Shown piece by piece: positions 46,812 to 58,400 of a DNA stretch of 64,000 bases. The notes under the pieces were generated by a model. That model was not told the origin of the DNA and ran no database searches. It saw only the letters and a list, made by a program, of their open reading frames with translations. The stretch is from Multifurca ochricompacta. Its lineage: Eukaryota > Basidiomycota > Agaricomycetes > Russulales > Russulaceae. The first letter of the stretch is position 1, and each line of letters starts with the position of its first letter. The stretch spans positions 620,001 to 684,000 of the forward strand of contig WTXG01000007.1 of NCBI GenBank assembly GCA_022496185.1. Direction: 5' to 3'. The position numbers and the translations under genes are program-made.

Positions 46812-47570
46812 TCAAAGACAATTCAATGGAAAGATGCTCCACCCTAATGACCCTCGCCCACCCCAACCCTGTCTCGGTATAAGTCTCAGGGCGGTGACAC
46901 GTTCGACCCCCAACCGTCGTACAAGTACACTGATTGCCTTCTGTTCAACACCGTCAACACCGCCAAGACTCAACTCGACAACTCGACAAAGCTTTCAACA
47001 CTCACGTTCTCGTTATCTGCAACCAACGTCGCGACCGCCTGTAAGTTCGATTGTGGATGCCGTAGCTCCCCAAACTTCACAACCAGGTCCCCCCTTTCCA
47101 TACCCTACACAGAAGTAGTCATAGATACATCCAAAGCGAATCATTAGTACACGAACCGCATCAGCGGCAGGACTACCCGGCGCAACACCGTTCACCCTGG
47201 CAAATGGCAGGAGTTCTGCCAATGTCCCTTCTGTCCCAGGAGCGGCAATGGTACCATCGTTCTCTGCTTGGGGTGGCTCTGGTCGTGACCGTGGATAGAT
47301 CGTCTCGAGTGTCTTGGCCATCTCATCCATCAGGGTTGTCAGATCGTTTCTTAGTTCAATAACGCGTACGCGCGCATGGCGTACGGCCCAGACGTCGAGA
47401 TCGGCACGCGGAAAACCGTCATGGTCGACGAGAGGCTGGCGCATGTCTGTGTTGTTCGCTTTGAGTATGGACCCTTGCGCTTCGAGCTCGGCTTCTAATG
47501 CGTCCTTACGTGCCATTAGAGCACGAGCACGCTCTGCAGGACTGTCCGGAGAAGGGAGTGTGTAGCCCAT
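46812..47570 (-). CDS. NAS2: 26S proteasome assembly chaperone NAS2/PSMD9 (PDZ protein)
   Basis: Nas2 (human PSMD9, p27) binds the C-terminus of base ATPase Rpt5 during proteasome base assembly. Start MGYTLPSPDSPAERARALMA at 47570, followed by an N-terminal helical region (KDALEAELEAQGSILKANNT, DLTTLMDEMAKTLETIYP). The PDZ domain opens PFARVNGVAPGSPAADA, splices to GMERGDLVVKFGELRHPQS, then LQAVATLVADNEN. Next comes KAISVLVRRLGVERVTALRL. The end IPRQGWGGRGSLG is the family's conserved C-terminal motif, here followed by WSIFPLNCL. Introns are GT-AG and in phase. Confidence 0.88.
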
Positions 47571-47707
47571 TGTTGCTTGTGCTTGTGGTTGAGTTGTGAG
47601 TTGTGAGTTATGTTGTGACACGCGCATGCTTAGCAATCCAGCCCAGCATATTTTATTATTTGATGACGTCACATGAGAGATGAGAATCCTTCCACCGTCC
47701 TTTAGCT

Positions 47708-48435
<728 letters not shown>

Positions 48436-48628
48436 CTACAAGCTCGGGTAGTCTCCTGGCAGGTTCATTTTGCACACAGAAATCAGAAATGGGAACGATG
48501 ACATGATGAGTCGCTCGAACCAGATCTACCATAATACATCTTTAAGCTTCTTCGAGAGAACGGAGGGATATATTAGCAACGAAGGTAGGACATCGAATGA
48601 TGGGTTATGTGTCCCGCATGGATTGTAA

Positions 48629-49319
48629 TCATGCACCCCTTATGTCATACTTCATGACCTCCAGCTGCGATATGCCTTTCCTACCCGACAGAATAATCAC
48701 ATGGAAGAGATGGTATAACGCAGCCGCTGCAAGTGCGGAGGACCACCATGCTATATTAGTCAATCCCTGGTCGGTGAGCGCGCAGTAGGTGGGAGCTATC
48801 GCGGTGATTGTATAAACTTGCGCGTGATTTGGCGCGAGGGTACGGATGCCTTGCGTAAGAATGTCTAAGCGGGGAAGTACCGCTAAGATGAGCAGGGTTA
48901 CAGTGTGTAGCAACGCGAATGGGACGTCGAAGGGTATCCGTGGGGGCTGGGCGTGTGGGAGAAATGGATTAAGAGGATTTACTCTTCGGAAAAGATATAA
49001 AGCATGTCTGAACTGACAGATTCAATGGGATGACAGAGGCAGACGGCGACGGTGAAAACGACTGACAAGAAGGCAAAACAACCCATGACAACACGCAGGC
49101 ATAAGAAGATTTGCCTATCAGATGCATCGTTCTCCGCTTTCAATGTTAGTATTATCTCTTCCTGCTCTGAAATATCGACTCAATGCCATTGGACATACAT
49201 GAGACATGTGTGCACGCACAAGACAACGTACCTTGGTCATCCAGAATATTCGCATCTGAAAATGTAATGTTCTCGTCGCCTGAAAACGCAAAGGGAGACC
49301 TTTTCCTAAGCTCTGGCAT
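48629..49319 (-). CDS. Conserved small multi-pass membrane protein of unknown function
   Basis: Start MPELRKRSPFAFSGDENITF at 49319. An intron joins DDQ to EQEEIILTLKAENDASDRQI. A first membrane segment (VVMGCFAFLSVVFTVAVCLC) follows, then a polar loop ending IESVSSDMLYIFSEE. One base out of frame the chain continues NPLNPFLPHAQPPRIPFDVP and FALLHTVTLLILAVLP (second span). It then runs VYTITAIAPTYCALTDQ and NIAWWSSALAAAALYHLFHV (third span), ending ISQLEVMKYDIRGA. The break is at about 49001, beside AAA. Both sides are strongly protein-like and the C-terminus looks conserved, so a consensus indel is suspected. Function and compartment are unknown. Confidence 0.6.
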
Positions 49320-49471
49320 GATTTTAATAAGAGAAACCTTCAGTAGTACAAGTACAGTCTGGTGTCAGTGGGTGGTGCCAGAAGCGGGTGTACAGTGATT
49401 GTGATCAGGTCGGTTGCCGCTGCCGCCTGCCGCCTGCCGCCAATTGACACTGTCATTCATTACCTTGTGTG

Positions 49472-51419
49472 ATGCCTTCACCACTACCTGTCATCGAAAA
49501 TGGCCAGTTCGATGACCCACCTACAGAAGGACATCCTTATAATTCTCGAGAAGGATACAATTTCATCGATGACACAGCTTTGGAACAGTTTGATCATGAA
49601 TCAGAGGAGGATGATGATGATGATGACCTTCTTTCCAACGCATTAGATGATGGCTTAGCTAGAGTTGAGGATGAAGACTGGGAAATTTCAGAAAGGGGTA
49701 AGCCATGAAATTTGCGCCGTCGTGGCTCTTCTTTAATTTCTCTCTCTGAAAAGACTTTACCAAACAATATAATCGTTTGCGACAACACCTTGCCGTGAGC
49801 TCAGGAAATGCGCAGGGTGTGGCGTCCTCAATCAGACAAACCACATCGGTTGCCTCTCTTCCGGCTGTCAACCGTCCAAAAGCTGTCACGGACTCGAGAT
49901 TGTCGGCGTCAGGCCAATTACTCGCACTTGCGAAATATTCCTCGCGTCTAGCCAGGATCAATGTCCCCTACATGATGGGGGCCGGTGTTAACAGAAAGGG
50001 CCCTAGCTCGTATGCAAACATGAAGGACAAGTCAGACCGTGCGACGAACGAGCAGGTGCTTGACCCTCGCACTCGCATCATCCTTTTCAAGATGATAGGC
50101 CGCGGCTTGATTCATGAAGTCAATGGATGCGTGAGCACTGGGAAGGAGGTAAGGAAGCTCCAAATCGTCCACCCTTTTTTGATTCTGGTGGCATAATCTA
50201 TCCAGGCCAACGTTTACCATGCCCTGACGCCGGACTCTGCGCATCTAGCACTCAAAATTTATAAAACTTCAATTCTGGTGTTTAAGGATCGCGACCGATA
50301 TGTGACGGGCGAATACCGCTTTCGCCGTGGTTACAATCGCAAAAATCCTCGAAAGATGGTGCGATTGTGGGCAGAGAAGGAGTTGCGCAATCTCCGGCGA
50401 CTGCGTGCGGCAGAGATACCTTGTCCAGAACCCCTTGAGGTTCGCGAAAATGTCTTGGTTATGAGTTTCCTTGGAGATAATGAGGGCTGGTATGCATAAG
50501 CAGCAGGTTTGGCCTGATATACCTGACTTTCACCTCCTCCAGGGCATCGCCCCGGTTGAAGGATGCGGAAATCGCTGACCGATCAACTTATGCTGCTCTG
50601 TATTCCGAGCTCGTCCTCAACCTTCGCAAGCTTTTTCATCAATGCAAGCTTGTGCACGCTGATCTCTCCGAATACAACATCCTCTATCATAGAGGCCACC
50701 TATACATCATCGATGTCTCCCAGAGTGTGGAACACGACCACCCTTCTGCTTTTGATTTCTTGCGCAACGACATCAAGAACATCGAGGACTTTTTCTCGAG
50801 GACAGGGGTCAATTGTCTTGGTTTGCGGCGTTGTTTCGAGTTCATCGTGAAAGAAAAACTGGAAACTACAGATGGACTCAATGAAGAAGACGTGCTCAAG
50901 AAGTGGCTCGAGTTTACCCCCTCGGAAGGCTCATCAGAGGGTGGTCCAATCAAGGCGGTTGTCGAACAGGCTGCACATGAAGATGCTGTCTTTAAGAAAT
51001 CGCATATTCCCCGCACTCTCGGCGAACTATACGACCCGGAGCGTGAAGTCGCCGCACTGTCGCTGAACGATTGGGAAAAGCCTATCTACGCTGACACGAT
51101 CGAGCTAGTGCATCCCGATGAAAAAAATCCGACGGAGGGAGATGACACGCAATCTAATGATAGCGGAGAGTTGCGGGCCCTGTCGCGGAGCAGTGACACG
51201 GCGGGTGAGGGCAGTGAACCATTCGAGGATAAGCGTTCACGCGGCCATCGCCACGAGGACAGGGAACTGAAGAAGGTACGTATATTCTATCTATATACCC
51301 ACTTTTCTCTGACTCTCGCCCAGGAGCGGAAGAAAGCCACAAAAGTCGAACAGCGTGAAAAACGGAAATCGAAGATGCCCAAGGCAGAAAAAAAGAAGCG
51401 CATAAAGGCTTCACGATAG
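49472..51419 (+). CDS. RIO1: RIO1 atypical protein kinase
   Basis: RIO1 acts in the last steps of 40S ribosomal subunit maturation, releasing factors from pre-40S. An acidic N-terminus ([20 protein letters not shown]) is followed by [20 protein letters not shown] and [20 protein letters not shown]. The RIO ATP loop is [34 protein letters not shown] supplies the ATP lysine, and [19 protein letters not shown] follows. The catalytic loop is VHADLSEYN and the metal-binding loop [21 protein letters not shown] and a C-terminal basic Lys-rich tail ([12 protein letters not shown]) complete it. Introns are short; the one before the tail (about 51277-51323) joins ELKK to ERKKATK. Confidence 0.93.
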
Positions 51420-51476
51420 GCCTGATCTACCGCCACCTGTGAGAGGCTGCGTCGCTGCAGTGCGATATCCGGAAGC

Positions 51477-53844
51477 TCAGGCGTCGGTAATACATCCGCG
51501 ACTGGCATCTTCCACTACTTTGATATATTTATACAAAGTCCCCTGCTGCGCTTTCAGTGGTGGAGCGGTCCACTCTTGTCTACGACGTTCGAGTTCTTCT
51601 GAGGGTACCTGCAGGTCGATTGTATTTTGAACGGCATCCACTGAGATGATATCTCCGTCACGGATAAGCGCAATAGGGCCGCCTACTTGCGCCTCTGGTA
51701 CAACGTGGCCAATCACGAACCCGTGAGAGCTTTGCAGCAATAACGTTGTGCTGGTCAGGAGTCAGAAACGTACAGGGGCACGAGATACTTACCCTCCACT
51801 AAATCTTCCGTCGGTTACGCAAGCCACATCCTGGCCAAGCCCTGCACCCATGACTAGACTTGTAGGTTTGAGCATTTCTGGCATGCCTGATTTCACATTT
51901 TAGTCTGGTCAAAGGCAGCAACTTCATATACTTCAAATAACGCACCTGGGCCGCCTTTTGGTCCGAGATACCTCAGAACTACAACAGTCTTCTCACCCTT
52001 TTTAATTGACCCACTCTCGATTGCGTGTACAAAGTCGTCTTCGGAGTCAAATGTCCGTGCCTTCCCAGTAAACCCGAGACCCTCCTTGCCAGTAATCTTC
52101 GCTATTGCACCCCCAGGCGCTAAATTCCCTGTGAGCACCCTGTTATGCTAATTTGAGATTGCAAACAAGGAGCATGGCCTGAAACAAACCTGATGTGGCC
52201 ACTTTCTTTGATGGGGTTCTCTAAAGGGCGGATGACATTCTGACTGCTCGACAGCTCCCCATGTTCATGAGTCCAGCGCTCAACATTTTCTCCTAGAGTC
52301 CGACCAGTGACAGTCATGTTGTTGCCATCAATGAGGTTGTTTTTGAGGAGATAAGCAAGGACCTCTGTGTCGCATGAGAGCCTGCAAATGCTTTCGGAAG
52401 TTTCAGGTACTCACTGGGAATACCACCGATTTTGTACACGTCCTCCATCACATACCTGCCGCTGGGTTTGAGATCTGCAATGAATGGTACTCTATCTGAC
52501 ACGCTTTGAAAGTCAGAGAGTTCTAGGTTTATGCCTACAGAATGAGCGATGGCAATGAGGTGCAGAACGGCGTTGGTAGAACCGCCGAGTATCATGATCA
52601 GAACCTGGTGAAGGAATACGACAACAAATGGTCAGCCCGTGATTGAAGCAGCCAAATCCGCACGTACCATCGCATTCTCGAAGGCGGAACGAGTCATAAT
52701 ATCTCTGGGAAGGATGTTCTTTTCCAAGAGGTTGTACATAGTTGCTCCCACTGAATCGCACTCGGAGAATTTCTCGGGGCTTTCAGCAGGAAAAGAGGAT
52801 GAACCTGGCAATGTCATCCCAAGAGCCTCGGCAGCACTGGCCATCGTGTTCGCAGTGTACATCTTTCTTCGATATAAGTTTGAGGGGTTTTGTAAAACCA
52901 GATATGGCATACCCCTCCACATGCCCCTGGACCCGGGCATGCAAACCGCACGGTGTTATAACGTTCCTTCTCCGCTTCTGGCGTTTGACCGTCTTGTAGG
53001 TATTTCCCATATGACTGGAATGCAGAGACAATGTCCAATTGGGTGGCACCTTCACATGAACCAGGACGAATGGTGCCACCGTATATCATGAATCCAGGGC
53101 GGTTCAATCTGCCAACTTCAGAACGTGATTTCAGCGATGCCCAAGAAAGAAACGTAGAGCAAAACATGCATACGAGCCATAAGGACACCAGGCATATTTT
53201 TGTCGCATCCGGGAATAACGACCATGCCATCAAGCCAGTGACCTCCTGCGGCAGTCTCAACTTGATCGGCAATGAGGTCTCTGGACTGGAGCGAATAGGA
53301 CATCCCACGTGTTCCCATACTGATGCCGTCGCTGACCCCCACTGTGCCAAACTGGTAGCCTACTATACCAGCATTGGAGAGAGAGGCCTTGGCGCGCTGC
53401 CCCAAGCCCAGCAAGTGACGGTTGCAACTTGAAGAGAAAACTTCCCCATCAACCCAGAGATAATAGAGGAGAGCGAGACTCACGGGTTACCCTCATACCT
53501 ATGAGATAATCAATCAAAGTAATAGTCAATGAAAGAAAAAACGTGCCAAACGCTCGCTACTCCGACCATAGCTTTGTTGAAATCGTCATCGGAGTGGATA
53601 CCATCAGTAGCATAGAGCATAGCCTGCAATGTGATCGTATGGAATGAGTGTTAGTCAGTTACAGTCAAACTTGAAAAAAAAAACATGCCTGGCTGGCGCC
53701 TTGGTCCTTTGGTTGAGTGACGGTTCTGGAATATTTGTTCAGGACAACTTTTTCTTCCCACTTTGAAGAGCACGAGGAAAATATCCTAGAAGATGTCTGG
53801 ACGACATATTTTTGGGGACCACGGACTGACAGCAATTTCGACAT
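51477..53844 (-). CDS. ILV3: Dihydroxy-acid dehydratase, mitochondrial (ILV3), with a GC-AG intron
   Basis: This iron-sulfur enzyme dehydrates dihydroxy-isovalerate and dihydroxy-methylvalerate in valine, isoleucine and leucine synthesis. The start [20 protein letters not shown] at 53844 is basic and Ser-rich, as for mitochondrial import. [11 protein letters not shown] is then spliced to [14 protein letters not shown] through intron 53624-53688, which begins with GC. Later segments are [35 protein letters not shown] and [11 protein letters not shown] (cluster cysteines), [38 protein letters not shown] and [13 protein letters not shown]. The C-terminus has [16 protein letters not shown] and [13 protein letters not shown]. 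It ends in RGCITDA. About ten introns. Confidence 0.93.
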
Positions 53845-54857
53845 GACATTTAAAACCAACCAGAATCACAGAAAACGAATGAACTCGTCACGTCACGTCA
53901 CGTCTGATGGCTGATTTGACGTGACCGTGACACCGCTCCTCCTCATCCTCAGATCCTCAAATTTTATTAATTTCTGTTCGGCCGCTGTCCAACTCTGACC
54001 GAAGTCGCTCAGTAATTCGCTCTTCGAGGGCCAAGCGTAGCGTTATAATCTCCAAAAAATTTGTTATTCGGCTTAACCCCTCCTCTGAAATCTATCTGAG
54101 GGCAAGGGCAAATAAAAATAAAATAAAATAAAATAGACTTGTATGAGAAGAGAAATATAGATTATCTTCTCATCTCTAATTATCTATCCTATCCTATCCT
54201 TTGATGGGTGGGTCGTGTTGTTATAACTTGTGAGGCCGTGACACAACACGAAGCTTTTGAGTTGCCAGAGTGTCCACATATTCGGGTCCAAAATACCATA
54301 TTTAGATATCCTTCCCCACCCCACTGAGATCATCCATCTACTGACTATCTGGAATCAATTCAATTCCATCCATCCGTCCACTTGCCGAATAGTCTTTCTT
54401 TGTATTTAATAAGAATGAAATAAAAACTGAAATGAGGTGTTGGCGATATAATGAAAAACATTCCCGCTAGTTTCGAGAGCTGTGCACCGACTCTTTCCAT
54501 TCTGATCTGATGAAAAAATCGCCCACTATGTCTCACTACAGTTTGCTTGCGTGTGGTTACGCTGCGGTAGCCCCTCACTCAGATTTTATGACCCGTGAAG
54601 CAGAGATATGGAAATGTCTGCGGAAGCAAACCTTATGCTCGTATCCCGGGGACCCCTGTTGCCTCCCCCCCCCTTCCCGCCCCACCACCCTTGCTGTTCG
54701 TCCGCTTTTTCGCTCGCGGATGGGTCGACGACGAATTCTCTCCACGCCTTCGGACTGATTGCTTCATCGATAGCCCAGTCTTAAGTCTTCCGTGTCCACT
54801 TCTCATTCCAGTCTCTGCTGCCGATAAAGGCCTCTGACCCTAACGAAAGCCCCGAGT
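53845..54857. other. Divergent promoter region of ILV3 and the Zn2Cys6 gene, with microsatellites
   Basis: No supported gene in about 1 kb. It contains a CACGT repeat (53888-53904), an (AAAAT)n tract (54110-54136), a (TATCC)n tract (54181-54200) and a C run (54665-54674). CACGT boxes next to the ILV3 start could bind a bHLH regulator, but this is only a sequence resemblance. Confidence 0.5.
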
Positions 54858-56297
54858 ATGGAGGAACAGGAACGCTCTCCAAGCCCTAGCCGAAGCTCCC
54901 TTCCCCCTCCCTTGCACAGACATCTTAGGTCTGCACCCCAGTCGCCGCGCCGTCTGCCGAATATCGCGACCAATACACCAACGGTGTGGTCTGGTGTACA
55001 GCGGTCGACGACAGACCCTGCATTTTACACGTATCCACCCCCGCCAAATACCTCACGAGAGTCCGTGATACTGCCTACTGAACTTCAGAAGGCAGAGGCA
55101 ACCCATGGATGGCACGCGGATATCCCCCAGGCAGATGGCCCCTTTTGGGATGAACGATTCCCCCATCCACAGCGCATTGGACATGCCGAGAGCTACACGC
55201 GTGCCGACGATTCCAGCTGGGGCGGAAGCCACTCCTCGCCGCGCAGGACGCATTCTTTGGACTGGCGGCCGGTACCCCTTGAACAATATGAAGGTTATTC
55301 TCGTACGCCCCCCTCTACTGATCTAGTGCCAGCGTGCTGAAGAAACATGATTCAGGCTACTCCGGTCCGCAAATTTTACGGCCGCAGAGAGCGCTAGCAG
55401 AACCGTCCTCCAGTCGTTTCAGCTTTATACCTTATGTTGCAGTGCCCGAAGGGCTGAGTGCTCGAGTATACGACCGTCCACATCTAAACCCCAGCGATAC
55501 ATTCGACCAGGCCGATGATCGGTTATACAATCGGCCAGCTACTCCCCATGGTCTCCCGGGACTTTCAAGCCCAGATAATTTCGTAAGCCCATTGCTTGAA
55601 TCTGTCTTGCTCGGTGTCCCAGGGCCGCCCACGACGGTGGATGGTTCTTCTTCTGAGGCTGGCCAAGGGGATTCAGTGGAAGACGAAAGTCCCAAAAGGT
55701 TTGCACAAAAGGGAAAGCAGAGCGCCAGCAGTCCACAAGAAGAGGAGTTTTCTCCCTTACGGAGATTCAAAAAAAAGACTGAAATTGCGTGCAACTTCTG
55801 CAGAGGTGAGTTCCCCTGGATGGAGCCCACCAGAAATATAACGCGCTCGTGGCTGCTTGTGAATGCCATTATTGACCCATTCTTCTTTCGTCGTTGTTGA
55901 CATAATTTCCTTCTCTACAGGAAGGAAGCTCGGCTGCAGTGGTGATCGGCCAAAATGCAAGGCGTGTGCCAAACGGGAAGGGGAGTGCATATATGCATCC
56001 ACGCCCCGAAGAAGAGGTCCGGGTAAAGCTCCTCGAGGCAGCAGAAAGCTCGCAAAAGGTCGTGGGACGGGATCGCGCACGCAGCTATCGACATCTAGAG
56101 TTATGCCATCCGCCTTTCCCAACCTTTCCTTTGAGGTACCATTTCCTCAAGTGCAGGCGCCCGGCGTGAACAGCTATGAGTCGCCGCCAGATAATGGTGA
56201 GGGGAATCAGGGTTATGAACAGCGGGCGAGCACTGTTAATCGGGGTTTGCTAACATTGTTTTCTTCACCAGGTTGGGGCCCTGGCTCTGTCACATGA
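54858..56297 (+). CDS. Zn2Cys6 zinc-cluster protein, apparent frame break in the N-terminal part
   Basis: The long N-terminal part is Ser/Pro-rich and disordered (MEEQERSPSPSRSSLPPPLH onward). The zinc cluster lies near residue 300: ACNFCR, intron, GRKLGCSGDRPKCKACAKRE, then GECIY, with spacing C-x2-C-x6-C-x6-C-x2-C-x6-C. Basic residues follow (STPRRRGPGKAPRGSRKLAK). Fungal zinc-cluster factors usually carry the domain at the N-terminus and a regulatory domain after it. Here it sits late and no fungal-specific factor domain is visible. The frame breaks by one base at about 55325-55340, between PPSTDLVPA and VLKKHDSGYSGPQ. The 3' end is uncertain: alternative reading of the last 100 bases extends it. 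Probably a nuclear DNA-binding protein. Confidence 0.7.
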
Positions 56298-58400
56298 CAC
56301 TTTATTGGCTAATTTGCATGTCAGGCGCTGGTCTTGTGGGAAAACCTAACGCCTGGGCCTGGACCTGGGCACCCGTCCTGGGAGGTGTAGACTTCAAGAG
56401 AGCCCGTGGGAACGAGTCTATGGATGAATTGGGTCTGGGGGGGTTAGGGAAACATTACGAAATCATCAGACTAGCTTATTTTTACTTATACTGCTTGTAG
56501 CTTCTTTATATTAGGTTATTACTTTTTAAACTTGAGACAGTCGAATTTAATCGTTGATTGTCTTCATCTTGCCCAGGCGGTCACCACTACACTAGAAGCA
56601 CTTGGCCAGAGCCAGGGACCCTTTCCCGAGCCGGACCCGGGACGGGCCGTATCTGAGCCGTTAACAAGCTTCATGCGGGCCAGCTCATGTGTGTTTGTTG
56701 CAAAACCCCGTACCTTGTCTGAGACCTTGCGCATATGTTTCATATTGATTGGATCCAATGTATACTTTCAAAGTTGCTGGCCCCGCTGCGACCCTAGCCT
56801 ATTTTACGCGAAGGGCGTGTGCCTTGAAGCCGCAGGGAGACGCTGCCATGTTGCACTACAATTCCGAGGTGGATGATTGGGTACCGTTCACGTCAGCGTC
56901 CAGTTTGACAACCCACAAGTCAGTTGTCTTCATCGGGGTGATCACCTCGAATGAAGAACTAACTACTACTCGATGAGGGGTGGGACAAGTTGACCCAGGC
57001 CATCCCCAGCCAGACTGAACATCAACCTGGAGATAGATACAATAGCGAGGGCTGTGATTATAGGTTTATAGCGTTAAAGCGTAGCGTAGCATAGCATGAA
57101 TGACCTCATGCACATGCTTTCTTTCACACTAACTGACTAGTGGGATTTTAAAAAAAGGTTGCAAGCGTGTCCACTTGAAGAGTATCATCGGGCGAGTTGT
57201 GTGTCATTGTCATAGTCATATTGGTCGAGCATAAGGCTAAGTCATTGTAACCGTTGATAACAAGGATAACAGAAATATTGTATAAAGATGCAAAAACGGA
57301 AGGTAGGCATTGCGGTACGGAAGGTTCGGTCTGACTCAATGGCCAGTGGCGGGCCAGCGCCTAAAATTGCCATCAGAGATAAGAGTTGCCGCTTCGTCGA
57401 CAGGAGACAGGGACAGGGAGAAGGGAGAAGGATAATAAAGGCAAGCATACCAGATGTCCTCGGGCCATTAATGATACTACTATTGCTGAGAAACCGCATG
57501 TCAGCCTATGGCAGTCTAGTCTTGATTCTATTTATCAATTAGAGTACTTTTAATAGTTTTGATGATGCCTGCATATGGATGGTCTCACGCTGCTGCGGTC
57601 CCGTTGACGCCGGTAATTATCACATTTCTCGGAGTTGTTAGGGGGTGGTGGGGAGGGGTTCTCGGGGTGTATCAAGTTCACCTCCCACCTCCGTTGGGAT
57701 AACTTTGTATGGGAAAGTGGGCCCGAGACAAGGATGGGGCAAGAGAATACAACGACTTTTACTTTTGAGAAGAAGGCAGGTGTTATCGGAAGCCGCGGAA
57801 AGCCACGCACGAGGATAAGGGGAGGGGGCGTTCTAGACCACGAGCGGAAGGTAAAGATGCTTCTGATCCGCCGCTGCGGGACAAAGTTTCTTCGGTGAGA
57901 AGGTGCGATTTATGAGGTGCGCGCGATGGGCGGCCTTGAGGGGTGAAAGTAAAACGTGAATTGGGATGGTCTTCATGACCATGATGATAATTTTCATCCC
58001 ATCCATCCCTCGAAAAGGGGAGGGGATTCGTCAATAAGAGGGACCACGGGGAAAATACAAGGGTTGTGTTAATATAAATATAATATATAATAAGAAGTCA
58101 ATTCAACTCAACAGAAGACAACGGGGGAACGGGGGAACGGGGGGAACAGGGTAACGGAGAGACGGGTAACGGTTGGCGGCTTGAGCGCGCCGAATGAATT
58201 AATTTGGTATGGCTCGCTCGGAACAGAACAGTATATGAGGCCGAGAGCGGCGCCGCGGAGAGAAAGGAACGTAAAGTCCGGCCGGGGAATTCAGTGCCCC
58301 CCGCACCGCGTCGCCTCAGCCTCAGCCTAGCCAGGGCAATCCACGGCCAACCAGCCGCTCTCCGCTGGGCCCGTTTGCTCCTTTTCCTCCTCCTCCCGCC
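56298..58400. other. Gene-poor stretch of 2.1 kb before the septin-like genes
   Basis: No gene can be supported. Two plus-strand frames at about 56530-56976 (for example AVTTTLEALGQSQGPFPEPD) have somewhat protein-like composition but no recognisable family and no clear splice to a neighbour. They may be untranslated sequence or a decayed 3' part of the zinc-cluster gene. From 57000 to 58200 only low-complexity and G-rich sequence is seen. Confidence 0.4.
58116..58175. repeat. G-rich GGGGAAC-type tandem repeat
   Basis: Several degenerate units of GGGGAAC/GGGTAAC run in tandem about 230-280 bases upstream of the septin-like ATG. The G runs could form a quadruplex on the plus strand; this was not tested. 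Confidence 0.6.
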
